A stretch of DNA of 64,000 nucleotides from Halichondria panicea (lineage: Eukaryota > Porifera > Demospongiae > Suberitida > Halichondriidae), in assembly GCF_963675165.1 (NCBI RefSeq), contig NC_087387.1, positions 3,560,990 through 3,624,989 on the forward strand, written 5' to 3'. The translations under genes were made by a program, and so were the position numbers. Each line of letters starts with the position of its first letter. Position 1 is the first letter of the stretch. The notes under the pieces are model-generated. The model saw only the letters and a list, made by a program, of their open reading frames with translations, did no database searches and was not told the DNA's origin. Of the stretch, positions 12,301-42,000 are shown one piece after another.

Positions 12301-15300
12301 CCGTTTGGTCAGACAATATTCCAACCTGGTCAGCTCTATGCCGTTAATCAACCCTATCCCTCTATGGCAGCAGGTAACCATTGTTGAGCCACGTATGCAT
12401 GAACAATGTACATGTACATGTTTGCTCAAATTGTGGCTGACCCTCTGCGCAACATACAGTGTCACGTACATGTAATAAGACAGGCTATACACTAACTCAG
12501 TGCAGTTAGTCGTTTTATGTACAGGCATTAGTTACATGCACTGTAACAGTTTCATAGTACGGTATCTCTTTTCTTCCTAGGTGGTGTACCTCCTGGCACA
12601 GTGCTTGCCCCAGGCAAAGATATCCATACCCCAGTTCAGAGTGCTATAGTTCGTCCTCGAGGAGGCTATGAGCAGTTCTCCTCTCCTACTCACCCTGCTG
12701 GCTTAGCTCTGGTCAGGCCCATTCCCCAGCAGGCTGCTCCTATTAGGGTACATTATGCATGTATTATGTGTGAATTTTTTCTACCCCTATGCGAAAAAGT
12801 GTGCATGTACAGGGTGTCATACAGCGGTCGGGGGGGGGGATCAATATCCCCCTCCAGGGTTCTGCCCAGAAGATAAAAAGTGGTTGGTGTAAATTTTTCA
12901 ATTGACCTTTGAACTCATTGACAACTCGTAATAATTGTATGTCATTAAACATTATCTCATAGTAGACATACGGGTGCATGGAGTTGTGTTCTGAGTGCCA
13001 AGGCTCTTTTTATGCTTCTGGTTAGCTATAGCTGCCGCGTGCAAGTTCAAGCTTCTAGCTTTTGCTCGCTTTTATTTGACAAAGAAGCAATAATCTGCCA
13101 CTAAGATATTGTTGTGTGAAGTGAAGGCTATCCATGCTATAAAAGCAGTACTATGGTACCCCGGTGAGTAGATTATCCTGTCACAAACAAACCAACAGAC
13201 TACTATACCCGTGGCCACCCATGCTCTCTTCTGGTAACTAGAGCACTGAAGTGCTAACCCTCGGCTGTTGACATGATCTATAAAAATCGGAGGAGTAAAA
13301 AAGCAGCAACAACCTACTTAATAGAGACTGGTAAAGGATCGCTTTGGCTGCAAATATGTGATCTACCTCGAGTAAAGGTCGCGTGTAAAGCTAGGCACCG
13401 TGCAAGTTCAAGCTTTTTAGCGTCTTAGCTTTTGCTATCGTTTATACGACAACAAAGCTTTATCATTGAAATCTGCCATTTTTAAAACTAATAACTTGTT
13501 GCGTGGAGGCATCCATGCTGTAAATGCAGTGTGTATGGCATCCAGGTGAGTAGACTCGCATAATTACAAACAGACAGACAAACAAACCAACATACTACTA
13601 TACCTGTGGCTGCTTACGCGCCCCGGGTAACAAACAACCAACAGACTACTATACTCGTGGCTGCCCACGCGCGCCTCGTGTAATTATCTGTGTAGGTACG
13701 GGTAGTCTGAGCTTTGTATGTAGTAAGTATGATTCGAGAGGAGGTACGGCATGCTCAGAATTTTCATTTTCATAGCACTCACGTGCTGCTATTTTTGCTG
13801 AGTGCACAAAAGCTATTGCAGGTTATGACAACTCAGCTTCCTAACACTAAAAAGCAAGGATGGGCGTAATTTTCAGTATCATAACAACAATGTATACTTT
13901 CAGTGTAACCTTCCATAGGTGGCTGCCAAAACTGTTGGACCGTGGGGCTCACCTATTCATCAACCATATGCTATTCATCAGCCAGTAGTTGTGCAGCCGC
14001 ATGGTGATCAGTCGGCTTATACTACCATTGTTCCTTATCCCCAAGACATCAATACTTCTCAACTGGCAGACCAAGTGGAGGCCTCACTGCACATTTCAGG
14101 TTGTTGCATGCTTATAGTTAATTATTTACTTTACATGTACATGTAAGCGTGTATACTATACAGCAGCTTACTGACAACTAATATACGCACATGTACATGT
14201 GTAAATGATTGCAGAGTCTGATGGTCATATTTCCTCTGAGACTTTCAAGTCCAAGCCGTCTGAGTCTACAATCACCTCTCACAATAATCGTTACTCATCC
14301 TCTGTGACTATGATGGGCTCATCATCCCAGGTCGACGGTGTTTACACATTCAGCAATGCAACAGCAGGTGGAGTCACTCATAATGTTTTAGGGGGCCCAA
14401 TGGTCAGCCCCACTCTCCCTCGTGGGCCAGTGCAGTTTATTCCTCACCAACTACCCGTAAGCAAATTAAGCTCTGTGATCAACTTATGTCCAGTTGTACA
14501 AAATAATGTCGTTTGTGTGTGCAAGATTCATGTACTTTGCCGTACTTACAATGGAAGTTAAGGCACCTGCTTGGCCGGCGTAGTCGCTCTATATATTAAT
14601 TTTATTGCTTTAGTTCATCTACTCTCTTTCGTGTCTTTTATACTGTTATTGGCTCTAATAATGGCAAACATGCCGAATATGTTTGTAATCGTACTGTGTG
14701 TGCTATAGCATCCACTGTATGGAGGTGGGCCTGAAGGTGCTTTTGTGAGTCCTGGCTCTCAGGGCTCAATCATTCGTTATCCAGCTGGATTTTCACCACA
14801 ATCTTCCTCTCCTGGATATCATTCTACTTCTGGTGTGTTTGCGTTTTCTACCCCAATTAGTAGTTCTGCTACATGTATATGTTACTGTATGTCGGCCTTT
14901 CTTACTTTGTAAGTTGAATAGAACATATTTTACGTTGTTTCCTCCTTGACAAGAACACATTCTTGTTGTACATGTTACGTACATGTACATGTTGCTCATC
15001 TTTGTACATGTATATGTAGGTCCTTTAAACTTTGCACCTGGTGTCCTTCAAGCCCGACCTCAAGGTGTTTTTTCTCCATCAAGTAGCGGACTCACACACA
15101 GTCCTGTTCAGATTCTAGGTAACCACGGTTATGTATTTTTATTTTTAATCTAGGAGTTAATGTGTACAAACACTATAATCCTTCTATCATTGTTCGATAG
15201 GATCATAGAAATCCAACACTCTTTGTTTTACTCAGGTCACACCCTTGGTACTAGTTTGTTTTCCCCACCTCCCTCCACATCTTCCCGCCCTGCTCTGTTT

Positions 15301-18009
15301 AGTCATTCATTTATTGGGAAAGGAGATGGACCCTGTCATCCACCCATTGGAACTGGTAAGCGCAGTAAAACGTCTGCATTTGCACTGCAGAAGATACAAT
15401 GAATGCAGCCGTGTACATGCAGCGCTTACAGTATGTACGTACATGTGTATATAGCTGGCTATAGAAAGTAGTGTGTTTCTGGAAGTTGCATACACCTGCA
15501 TTAAGTTTAACTGCGCGTATCTGCTATCTTAGTATTACAATGTAGTATGTCATATGGCATGTACAGTATAATTGCCGAGCGGGAAGCGAGGCGAATAATC
15601 TTACTACCTGATTCTGGCCCACGTAGATATATATATGTCTGTCACGAATGTGGGTTGGGCTCTCCCCGGGGGCGCTATAAGGCAATAAAGAAGCAAACGA
15701 TGCACTTGCCTAGATGGGCGTGGCCACTTCGTACTACAATTTACTACAACTCTGCAACTGAGCCAGCAACTTTCTCTGCTCAGATCACATAGGCTAGCTG
15801 TCTCTATATAGCTGATGTCTGTGCATCAAACACATAGATCTAGTCTGTATGCAGTGTGCACAGGTACTGTGACTTACAGCAATTTCTCGGCAAGCACAAG
15901 GGAGAGACAGAAGAGCCAGCTAGGCGACAGCAGGCAGATCAGCAAAGGTCATTATAATTATTAGAGGTATCTGTAATCACAAAGTAGATCTATACTGAAA
16001 CAGTGTCATGCCTGACATGACGTTTTTATGTTAGTGGTTCCTAGCTCACAACAAACGTGGATCTAATACTAGACCTAACACTACACATCACACTTCCAAC
16101 AGGACAAGTCGACTGCATGTCTGATCCTACAGTTATTTTCATTTAGCTATTACTATCAAACATAAAACAAAATCAGAGCTTCCCGCGGGGCGCCTGCGTA
16201 TATACATGTATATACGTATGCCCTAGTAATAATGTTATTGTTTGTTACTAAACTTGTGTATGGAGGCACTTCTATTTCGTGGATTGGCCTCTAAAAGCAT
16301 TTTCGTTGCACAATGTTCGCGGAATGACTTACCGGAATCCACAACTTTAAATCTTTGCTTGTTATAGCAGGTAATTCTAATTAAAGAACAATTTTCGTGT
16401 AGGATTGCTACCCACGAAATCCGCGAAAATTTAGCGCTATATGGTATTGCATGACGGTACACTAGCATTTCTGCATACTTTCTGCTTTGGGAAACCTACG
16501 GAGTGTTTAGAAGCACGGCCAGCTCCCTGCTGCTACGGTACACATTATATCTTTGCTGTTGCTCCTAATATTGCCCTCATTTGGAATGCACATTGACAAT
16601 GAAGTCACTCAATATTCATTGCTCAAGGTATGAATTATTATATAATGGTGTAACAAATAATATTGACTTCTGGCTCTCTCCTGTTCACTTGTTTCCATGC
16701 TTTTGAGTGCTTTTCCCTGGCCAATCCTAGCAATCAATTGCAAAATGAATGTGTGTTTTTGATACATAATTATGTACTGCAGGTGCCATTCCAGAGAGCC
16801 CTGGTCTAATGCAGAGTTATAATAGTGCATCTGGAAACGGATCACAGTCTAGTCCACTACCACCGCGTCTGTCTATGCAGGGGCGATCTCAGAAAGGTGG
16901 AGCTAACAGGTAATTATTTCCCAGTAGTGAATAATTATGGGATATGCCATTATTACTCTACGTTCATACAAGTAGAACCTTGGTTCCAGAGGATTATAGA
17001 GGCAAAGGCGTTCCCCGAGGGGAGGGAAGTTGACCCCCGCGACCCCTAACTACATGTAATTAGTTATGGGTTACTATAGATGGGTTTTGAGCCCAAATTA
17101 AGGGGAATTCCCCTTAATTAACCCCCTACCAGAATAGATAAACTACGCCTTGATCCACCCATTTATTGGAGCTAATTTAGTGCATGTGCAGAAGATATAC
17201 AATGCCTGTATCCATGCCTGTATCCATGGGAACAACTGTTAATTCGTATGCGCATTGAAGGAAACGCCCATTTTTAGAGAAAATTGCCCAGCCAGATATT
17301 TACATTGCTTGTGTTATTATTACCATGTTGTGTAACACAATGCAACAGTTACTGTGTCGGTACTTAACATGCAGTCAGAAAAATCATATCATACTATCAC
17401 AGGTATCAGAACCAACGTCATCCTGCCAATCGTAGTAGCAAGCTAGGGTCACAGGAGATAGGTGGAGGAGTGTCTATTGAGCAGATGAGCGGTGCTTCAA
17501 TACCCGGGAGGAAAGAGGCTCTCCTTCCTACTCCCCCCTCCCATCACATAGTCAAATTAGATACCAACCTCACATGTAAGAACCCATTCAAAATGACATT
17601 ATGTTACATACTTTGCACTGAGTTGCTCTTCCTTTCCCCTATAGGTGGTGTGCCATTGAACGTCATGGAACTGCTTAGCTTTCCTCCAGATGGATCTTCT
17701 GAAATGGTCCAAGTTATCCAAGTAAGCGAGCTCTGTACTTTATCGTTACTGGATTCTACATGCATGTATTGTCCTTAGTTGTTTGCTGTGTTGTGTGCAC
17801 TCTTGTCACAGAAATGTTTACAGGTCCTGAAGGACATGGGTGTGACAGAGACAAAGGCTGGTGTTATGCCCAAGAACGGAGAAAGGGTAATGGTTGCTGT
17901 ATTTGAAGATTCTGAAAGTGCGATGAATGCATTGCAAATCAAGCATGCTATGTTCGTTTTATCCATACCAGGGAACAATCATGCCAAGTTTATCCTGTCT
18001 CTTTTGTAA
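3351..18009 (+). CDS. R3HDM: R3H and SUZ domain RNA-binding protein (R3HDM1/R3HDM2/Encore family)
   Basis: A cytoplasmic single-stranded nucleic acid-binding protein family related to vertebrate R3HDM1, R3HDM2 and ARPP21 and to fly Encore. Coding exons: 3351-3473, 5326-5420, 5470-5507, 5627-5691, 6055-6182, 6272-6358, 6472-6568, 6771-6961, 10212-10369, 10457-10548, 10719-10847, 12178-12373, 12581-12747, 13919-14099, 14215-14456, 14709-14832, 15020-15118, 15236-15355, 16783-16909, 17403-17575, 17645-17721, 17824-18009. All joins keep phase and give about 964 aa, close to vertebrate R3HDM2. The R3H domain lies at about residues 108-180 with the RxxxH signature R145/H149 (YHRMLAH). The SUZ domain lies at about 226-250 (SFEEREEEYERARARIF). 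The rest is Pro/Gln/Ser-rich and probably disordered. The last exon could instead start at 17812, adding KCLQ. The donor at 6962 is the weak gttcgt. Symbol at family level only; the split between paralogues is not resolved. Confidence 0.9.
3570..3876. mobile_element. Family A MITE, pogo/Tc1-like, TA target duplication
   Basis: The ends are CAGTAGAACCTCGATTATCC and its complement GGATAATCGAGGTTCTACTG, each followed outward by TA. The left arm repeats the CCTCGATTATCCGG unit three times. The interior shares GCGCATGCGCAGA and AAAGTGGGTGGATCAAGGCG with copies at 21441-21723 and 61294-61543. It lies in R3HDM intron 1 and has no coding capacity. TIRs beginning CAGT with TA duplication suit the pogo/Tc1-mariner group. 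Confidence 0.8.
4011..4080 (+). repeat. Solo end of the RecQ-carrying transposon family
   Basis: TAGCCTCGTTCCCAGGCCGA followed by TCTCTAAAATAACGCTAGGTC and AACTAGGCCTGGTAT matches the terminal arm of the elements at 1019-1814 and 43197-43745 (the latter in its right arm, inverted). Only one arm is present, so it is a deletion remnant or a solo TIR. Confidence 0.5.
4496..5035 (+). repeat. Two tandem fragments of family H (3' part)
   Basis: Both fragments contain the family H 3' block: a GCACTAGA...GCTAG start, GAGAGCAAGGCTCT or GAGAGCTGCAAGGCTCTG, and the end CACCGAGGCATCAGCACC followed by GGTGCTTTCATT (near 4745 and 5000). Full-length relatives are at 51841-52275 and, inverted, 24795-25374. 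They lie in R3HDM intron 1. Confidence 0.55.
6055..6961 (+). other. R3HDM: R3H-SUZ RNA-binding core of R3HDM (four exons)
   Basis: Four exons (6055-6182, 6272-6358, 6472-6568, 6771-6961) carry the conserved core. The R3H helix has LIKLEEEFVSYVQDVN, then DSYHRMLAHRVAAYFGLEHN and VIVHKGPNTR, the pattern of an R3H domain with its Arg and His spaced by three residues. After a short acidic linker (ESSEPKHILKRK) comes the SUZ motif, rich in Glu/Arg and ending RARARIFSQ. In this family R3H binds single-stranded nucleic acid and SUZ adds RNA affinity. These are the best conserved exons of the gene; the downstream exons diverge much faster. Confidence 0.92.
7089..7620 (-). mobile_element. TTAA-type element, copy 1 (right end disrupted)
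   Basis: TTAA at 7085-7088 is followed by GGTTAGGATATAGTGTTT. The interior from about 7120 to 7600 matches 33180-33740 in inverted orientation (shared GAAAACTGACGCAGAAG, AGCGCTGCAGCT, GAACAAGTATTAC-type sequence). At the right the expected inverted end AAACACTATATCC is cut after AAAACACTA by the family C sequence CCGTATAGC. The intact copy is at 33163-33766. Confidence 0.6.
8139..8854. mobile_element. TIR element with TGCATG-rich interior
   Basis: The left end ATCCCTTACAGAAATG and the right end CATTTTTGTAAGGGAT (read on the same strand) are inverted copies. The inner arms AGTGCGCTACATGTGTGCTG and TAGCACATGTGCTGCGCTTAA are related. The interior is an unusual run of TGCATG, ATGCAT and GCACA words over roughly 700 bp. 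No protein is recognised; open frames on both strands follow the repeated words. No clear target duplication was found. Confidence 0.5.
8868..9054. mobile_element. Family S MITE, copy 1
   Basis: It shares CTATTGCGTTCTGGC, TAGGTTTTTGC, TTGCGAA(G/T)TGATCAA and the end ACATTTTAGTAGTACGG with 32582-32755. Its left end (ACCGTATACCGTACGG) appears rearranged, so the left boundary is approximate. Confidence 0.5.
11163..11520. repeat. Degenerate tandem duplication, unit about 131 bp
   Basis: Two units start with GCCATCAGAGTATA at about 11173 and 11304, each followed by GGTCTATCTTGT, a tri-nucleotide difference and ACCCA. Each continues with a CCCAATGGTGTA or CTCAATGGTGTACTGGGCAT block. A third, weaker relative (GGGTCACCCAGTGGTGTA) is near 11462. 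It lies in the R3HDM intron between 10847 and 12178. Confidence 0.5.
11876..12095 (+). repeat. Family O repeat, copy 1
   Basis: It matches 28505-28725 in the same orientation: TTAAAATGGC, GAAAACAGC, CTTTCAGTAGCC, CTACAGTAGACTG, TGAGCCATGAAA, CTACTGCGTTTCAGCTGGAC and AGATCACTAGATCTAG. No coding content. The copy at 28505 has a different MITE inserted at its right end. Confidence 0.55.
13020..13690 (+). repeat. Family G repeats, two adjacent degenerate copies
   Basis: Both copies hold CGTGCAAGTTCAAGCTT, GCTTTT...TTGACAAAGAAGC or ACAACAAAGCTT, TCCATGCT(A/G)TAA, CAGGTGAGTAGA, ACCAACA, and ACTACTATACCCGTGGC/ACTACTATACTCGTGGC with CCACGCGCGCC. The first covers about 13020-13240, the second about 13372-13690. 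A fuller copy is at 25386-25985 and a reverse fragment at 50140-50220. No protein is encoded. Confidence 0.5.
16975..17290. repeat. Decayed family A relative
   Basis: AGTAGAACCTTGGTTCCAGAGG, CTACGCCTTGATCCACCCAT with TTATTGGAG, and GTATGCGCATTGAAG match the interior of family A MITEs but the terminal CGATTATCCGG arms are lost. It lies in the R3HDM intron between 16909 and 17403, in the stretch that also holds the sequence TTAAGGGGAATTCCCCTTAA, a perfect 20-bp palindrome near 17098. Confidence 0.4.
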
Positions 18010-18354
18010 TCATTAATGTTTAATGTTCATAATAATAATCATGCATGTAGCTGGCAATTTTAAGAGATTCCCACGACACTCTTTATCACCTTTTACTATG
18101 CACGTTTCCTAACTGTTGCATGATTTCAGATGCAGCATAACTTTGTGGTTACTCAGTAAAAAATTGTTTTGTAGTGTGCTTGTTTTGTACTAACTATTAA
18201 TTTTGTTGTGTTATACAATCATCACTGCTTTGTTGTGCTGGACATTTCCTGTCAATGAAAAAAGGGGGTGGAATTTTTACCAAAAATTAATTAATCTAGC
18301 TCCGCCTATAATTATCTTAAATTTTTAAGTCATAATTATTATCGAGCTAGCTAG
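18010..18354. other. R3HDM-HACL1 intergenic spacer
   Basis: Only 345 bp separate the R3HDM stop from the HACL1 start on the same strand. The spacer must hold the R3HDM 3' UTR and poly(A) site and the HACL1 5' UTR and promoter. I see no perfect AATAAA; AATAATAATC near 18030 is the closest. No TATA box is evident upstream of HACL1. Confidence 0.5.
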
Positions 18355-37770
<19,416 letters not shown>

Positions 37771-37864
37771 TCGAATGGACACATTATTAATTTTGTATTG
37801 ATTCACGAAACATTGTTGAACTTTGTGACAAAGTGTAATGAAATGTTTACACATTGCCGAAAGC

Positions 37865-37870
37865 AATAAA
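37865..37870 (+). terminator. Probable HACL1 poly(A) signal AATAAA
   Basis: A perfect AATAAA lies 94 bp after the HACL1 stop codon and well before the next gene, a normal distance for a short animal 3' UTR. A GT-rich stretch (GCATGGTTGCTGTGC) follows about 20 bp later. Confidence 0.55.
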
Positions 37871-38880
37871 TTGCATGCATACAATATGCATGGTTGCTGT
37901 GCAGTACAATAATTATTATAGTTGAGATGTAGAGATGTATAGCAATTACAGATTAGAATTATTAATGGGATAATTGATTCACTGAGTATTATGACTATTA
38001 CGACTATAATTAAGCTATCCATACATAGCCTCGACTCTAGGCCGCTCTTCTTCGTGAAGGAGGCTAAGTAATGAACTGTACATACGTGTCTGTAATAAAA
38101 ATGTGGGATTAGAGAATAAGATAGAAGTGCAGTAGGTGATTACCGCCAAAACAAGGTTAGCAATACTGAAAAAGTAGAGGTGTACTATAATTATCATTAT
38201 TATATACCGGTACATATAATTATATGTGTTTTGCCAGCAAAAATAGGTGGTGCCATACATGCAGGGGTGCGCGTTTGAAAAATAGGTGGTGCAGTTTTTT
38301 TAGTGAGGCGTTTTGTAGAGAAATGCGTTTTTCAGTGAGGTGCACTATAAAAAAAAGCTGTGAAAAACTACAAAGTGCAACTCTTCGAAAAATGTACCAC
38401 CCTGAAAAACGCACCTCTTTGAAAAACACCATAAAATAAAACAAACAGTACATAACTCCTATAAATTTTTTCAAAGCGCACCTCTGTAAAAAAAACAGTA
38501 CCACCTATTAATCGAAGGTTCCACTGTTGTTTTCGTGAGGGTTGTCGATTGTTACTATAGTCAAACGTCTATAAAAACTGTGCAAGCACAATGTATACAT
38601 ATATTAAATGGTGTATCATTCCAATTGAAAGTGTCCTGCATGATTATGCTTGCATGGGGTTCCCATTTCGAGGTAACTCTGCGCCCATGCAACTTAGTGT
38701 AGTATAATAATTATTATATAATAAATGTTGCTTTAATTTTGGCCTACCATAATTAAATGTTTCATCCATAATTAATTAGACTATAATTATCATTATCATG
38801 GCAGATGATCATTTCCTCTTGTCAAACAAAGGGGTGGATATACAAAAAGGTCAAAGTTCAAGTCACCTTTTAGGTTCTCC
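37871..38880. other. HACL1-WDR19 intergenic region with a repeat hairpin
   Basis: No gene is recognisable. Between about 38230 and 38530, AATAGGTGGTGCAG and GTGAGGCG-type strings on the left face CGCACCTC and ACCACCTATT on the right, giving a weak foldback that ends AAGGTTCCACTG. Opposed open frames over it (38220-38504) are repeat products. Confidence 0.5.
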
Positions 38881-38894
38881 GTTGTCATAGATAC
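38881..38894 (+). promoter_or_regulatory. Candidate X-box (RFX site) upstream of WDR19
   Basis: GTTGTCATAGATAC fits the left X-box half (RYYNYY) exactly, has a 2-bp spacer and fits the right half (RRNRAC) with one mismatch. It lies about 150 bp upstream of the WDR19 start. RFX factors regulate intraflagellar transport genes through such sites in animals. One match to a degenerate motif is weak evidence alone. Confidence 0.35.
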
Positions 38895-39042
38895 TCTGTT
38901 CAAAGTTTCTTCCTACATGTACTTGTGCTAGGCGCTAGGCTGTGCCGGTACGTAGGTACGGTGAATTGCATTGAAGTATCAAACAAGATTATCGTGAGAG
39001 CTAGAGCCTAGCCCCGGCCTGGAGTGTTAAATATTGACTAAC

Positions 39043-42000
39043 ATGAAGGTAAAAGTAGATGCAGTATATATACCGATGCAAGTGGTAATTAATTCTTGCA
39101 GAAATTATACCAAAGGCGCTAGGGTACTACTACTATACTGTGTATCTTCTACCGTATAAGCTCTTTTAAGGCGCCACATTAAAATAATTACGCTGGTAAA
39201 GGTGGCTGTATTTATTAGGCCGTTGGAAAATTAGTTTTGAGGGGGCCAGCTGTCCTCTGTCCGGAATCAAGAAGGTCCGCTTGTGCGAGGTTGTTTCTAT
39301 GTACTTAGATAGTGATTTCAATCCGTGTCATAGCTAGTGTCCTTTATAAAGAGGTTGTCCTCTAGTGGGTGGGTCCGTTATGGGAGGTTCCACTGTAGTG
39401 TGTAATTTTCAGATGAGCTGCCCAATTAAATATTCCGTATTTTAAATATTCATAGTGACGTTGAACCTATTGCTAAAAATACGAAAATAACCTGCTATAC
39501 GGTATCTTACATTTGTGTGGGCAAGTCTACAATGAATAGACAATACTCTACCATCCGACGAGAGAAAAGTATGCCCAGAGTAACCAGACGGTTCTCGTGG
39601 CCTCCAGTTTAGGGAAAAGAGGATCTAGGGACGTCAACAATGTAAAAATCTTTATCATGCAACATACATGTAGAGGTGGCCATAATTTTAGTAATTGACT
39701 TGGGCACTCGGAGAACGCAACTGGGTGTCCAACGTTTCACTTGTACAATTCCTTTTATTGGATGAGAGCTTCATTTGATGTAAACTATTTAATGCCTTTA
39801 GCTTGTGTTTGAGGTATATCCGATTGTGAACGGACAAGGTGAAGTCAAGATCTCATGGCAGAAATCATTGGGGAACTACTTAGCAGTTACTGGGTATGTT
39901 CAAAACATCATAATTATTATGCCGCCTGTCATTATTTCGTCTCCTCTTCACTAGAGTCAATAAGGTAGTGAGCATATATAATCGTCATGGAGAGCATAAG
40001 AGTGATGTAGTAATTGCGCTTCCTGGGTAAGTTGCTTTTTAGTGCAACAAAAATCGAAATAATATTTGAATTGTTATTATGGTTAGGTTGTGTACTTCCT
40101 TGGACTGGAACAAAGATGGTGACATGTTAGCCATTGCGCAGGACAGAACAGGTATGCTGGTTTTACTTCCAGCCAATTCAGTAGGGCAGAAAAAGTATTT
40201 GTACATGTATGACTGTGCATGTGTAGGGATCTTGTACCTGTGGAATGCTCACAATGATGAAGTTACAAAATTGGATACTGGAATGAAGTACGTACAATGT
40301 GCTTGTAATGAGACATGCACAATAATATTCTTTTACTTCTTAGGGAGAGCTTATCCTTATGCCTGTGGACCAAGAGCACACACTTGCTTGCCATTGGAAC
40401 AAGTAAAGGAAACGTAGTGCTTTACAATCACAGAACTAGGAGGTAAGGACTAGGACAGTTTGTAAATCATTCAGTGGAATGTGAGCAATTGATGTACATG
40501 TACCTACAGTTCGTGTGCATACATTCACTTGATTGCTACCATTTGGGTGCATTTTGCAGCTTGGCAATCCTTAGCCTCCTTCCAGAGGAGGTTGGAAGGA
40601 AGTTGAGATCACGTGCAAAAATATCGCTATAAATGTGCTGAGTCGGCGCTATTATTGTGTCAGCAGTTAAGAGCTAGAGATGAGGAGTAGAAGATCCAGA
40701 GGAGCACCTACGCGCCAGACTCCTGTTCAATCCTGGAAGAGATAAGCCTCATCTCCGTAGATCTAGTACTTTGGCTAGGAGAAACCTTAGTAGAGATTTT
40801 AAATCAGAAGCAGTTGCAGTGATCAATGTTGTACCGCTTGGAGTGAGGAAGACGTCAGACTGCTCATTTTCTTGATGGCCGGTAGCTATCTCTACGAAAC
40901 TGCTGGCTAGGCACAAAAATAGCGCCGACTCAGCACATTTATAGCTTTAATTGATATTTTTGCACGTAATCTCAACTTCCTTCCAACCTCCTCTGGCCTC
41001 CTTCGCTGGCCTTCAGAGAGAAAAGAAGGCCTGCTACTGACTGCTTGCCCATGCGCAAAATTATTGGATATTTTCCCCTAAATTTTCCATAATACCAACA
41101 GAAAAAAATTAATAATACAAATCCATAATAATTATTATTATTGCTTTTTAATAAGTGCTGACATCAGCGTTTTACATTCAAATTGCACAGGAAGCGACTC
41201 ATCACCAACTGTGCAGATATTTTTCCATATCGCACACCCGGAAGTATTATTGCACACTTGTTATTGCACACTAGGAAGTGATTCTTATTTGGAATAAAAC
41301 GTTTTCAGCAGTGAGAAAAACATAGTTTACACACTTATAATCATGTATTGCAATGTTTATCAGTCTCTTTTCCTGTTTTCTGATGCTCTGTATCACTTCT
41401 GTGCTCTTTTTGCAGTGAAGCTGAGGGTCAGGAGGTTGTCAGTGTTCATATTTTATGCATCAAACAGGCATCAGTGTTGGGAGTGGGTGCTTTGAGCGGA
41501 GTATTGCACATGTAGAAGTGTACTGCACCACCATATAAGCCTGTTCAGGCTTGTATAAAGTCGTTTTGGCTTCAAAAACGGTTGTCACACTTTTCTTCAG
41601 CTATAGCGGTGCATGTTTCCTCTTCTGATACACTGGAGCATGATAGAAAGCAAACACATGCTGTTTATCCTTCAGAACTATCCATTTTCAAAACAGGTTG
41701 CTTGTCAACATTTTTCTTGTCTTTTTTTCTTGTCTGTTCTCTACAAAATCTTTAAGTAGCCTTCTGCAAGCTCTCTTGGTGTTCTAGAGTCTTATTTCTT
41801 TGTCTTTCTAGCTGTTTTCTTTCTCTTAAACTCGTCTTCAACTGGGAGAACTCAATTTTGTTGCTACGCATTCTTCTGGTTGATAAAGCAACCGCATGTT
41901 GCGCATGCGCAGATTCAACCTGCATTTTGGTTGCCAAGCAATAAATGCATTATCCCATGGATACTGATGATTATCACTCGTCCGTGCCTAGTAACTGTCA

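Noticed and set aside
12172-12528. 118-codon minus-strand frame
   Set aside because: It is antisense to the confirmed R3HDM exon 12178-12373.
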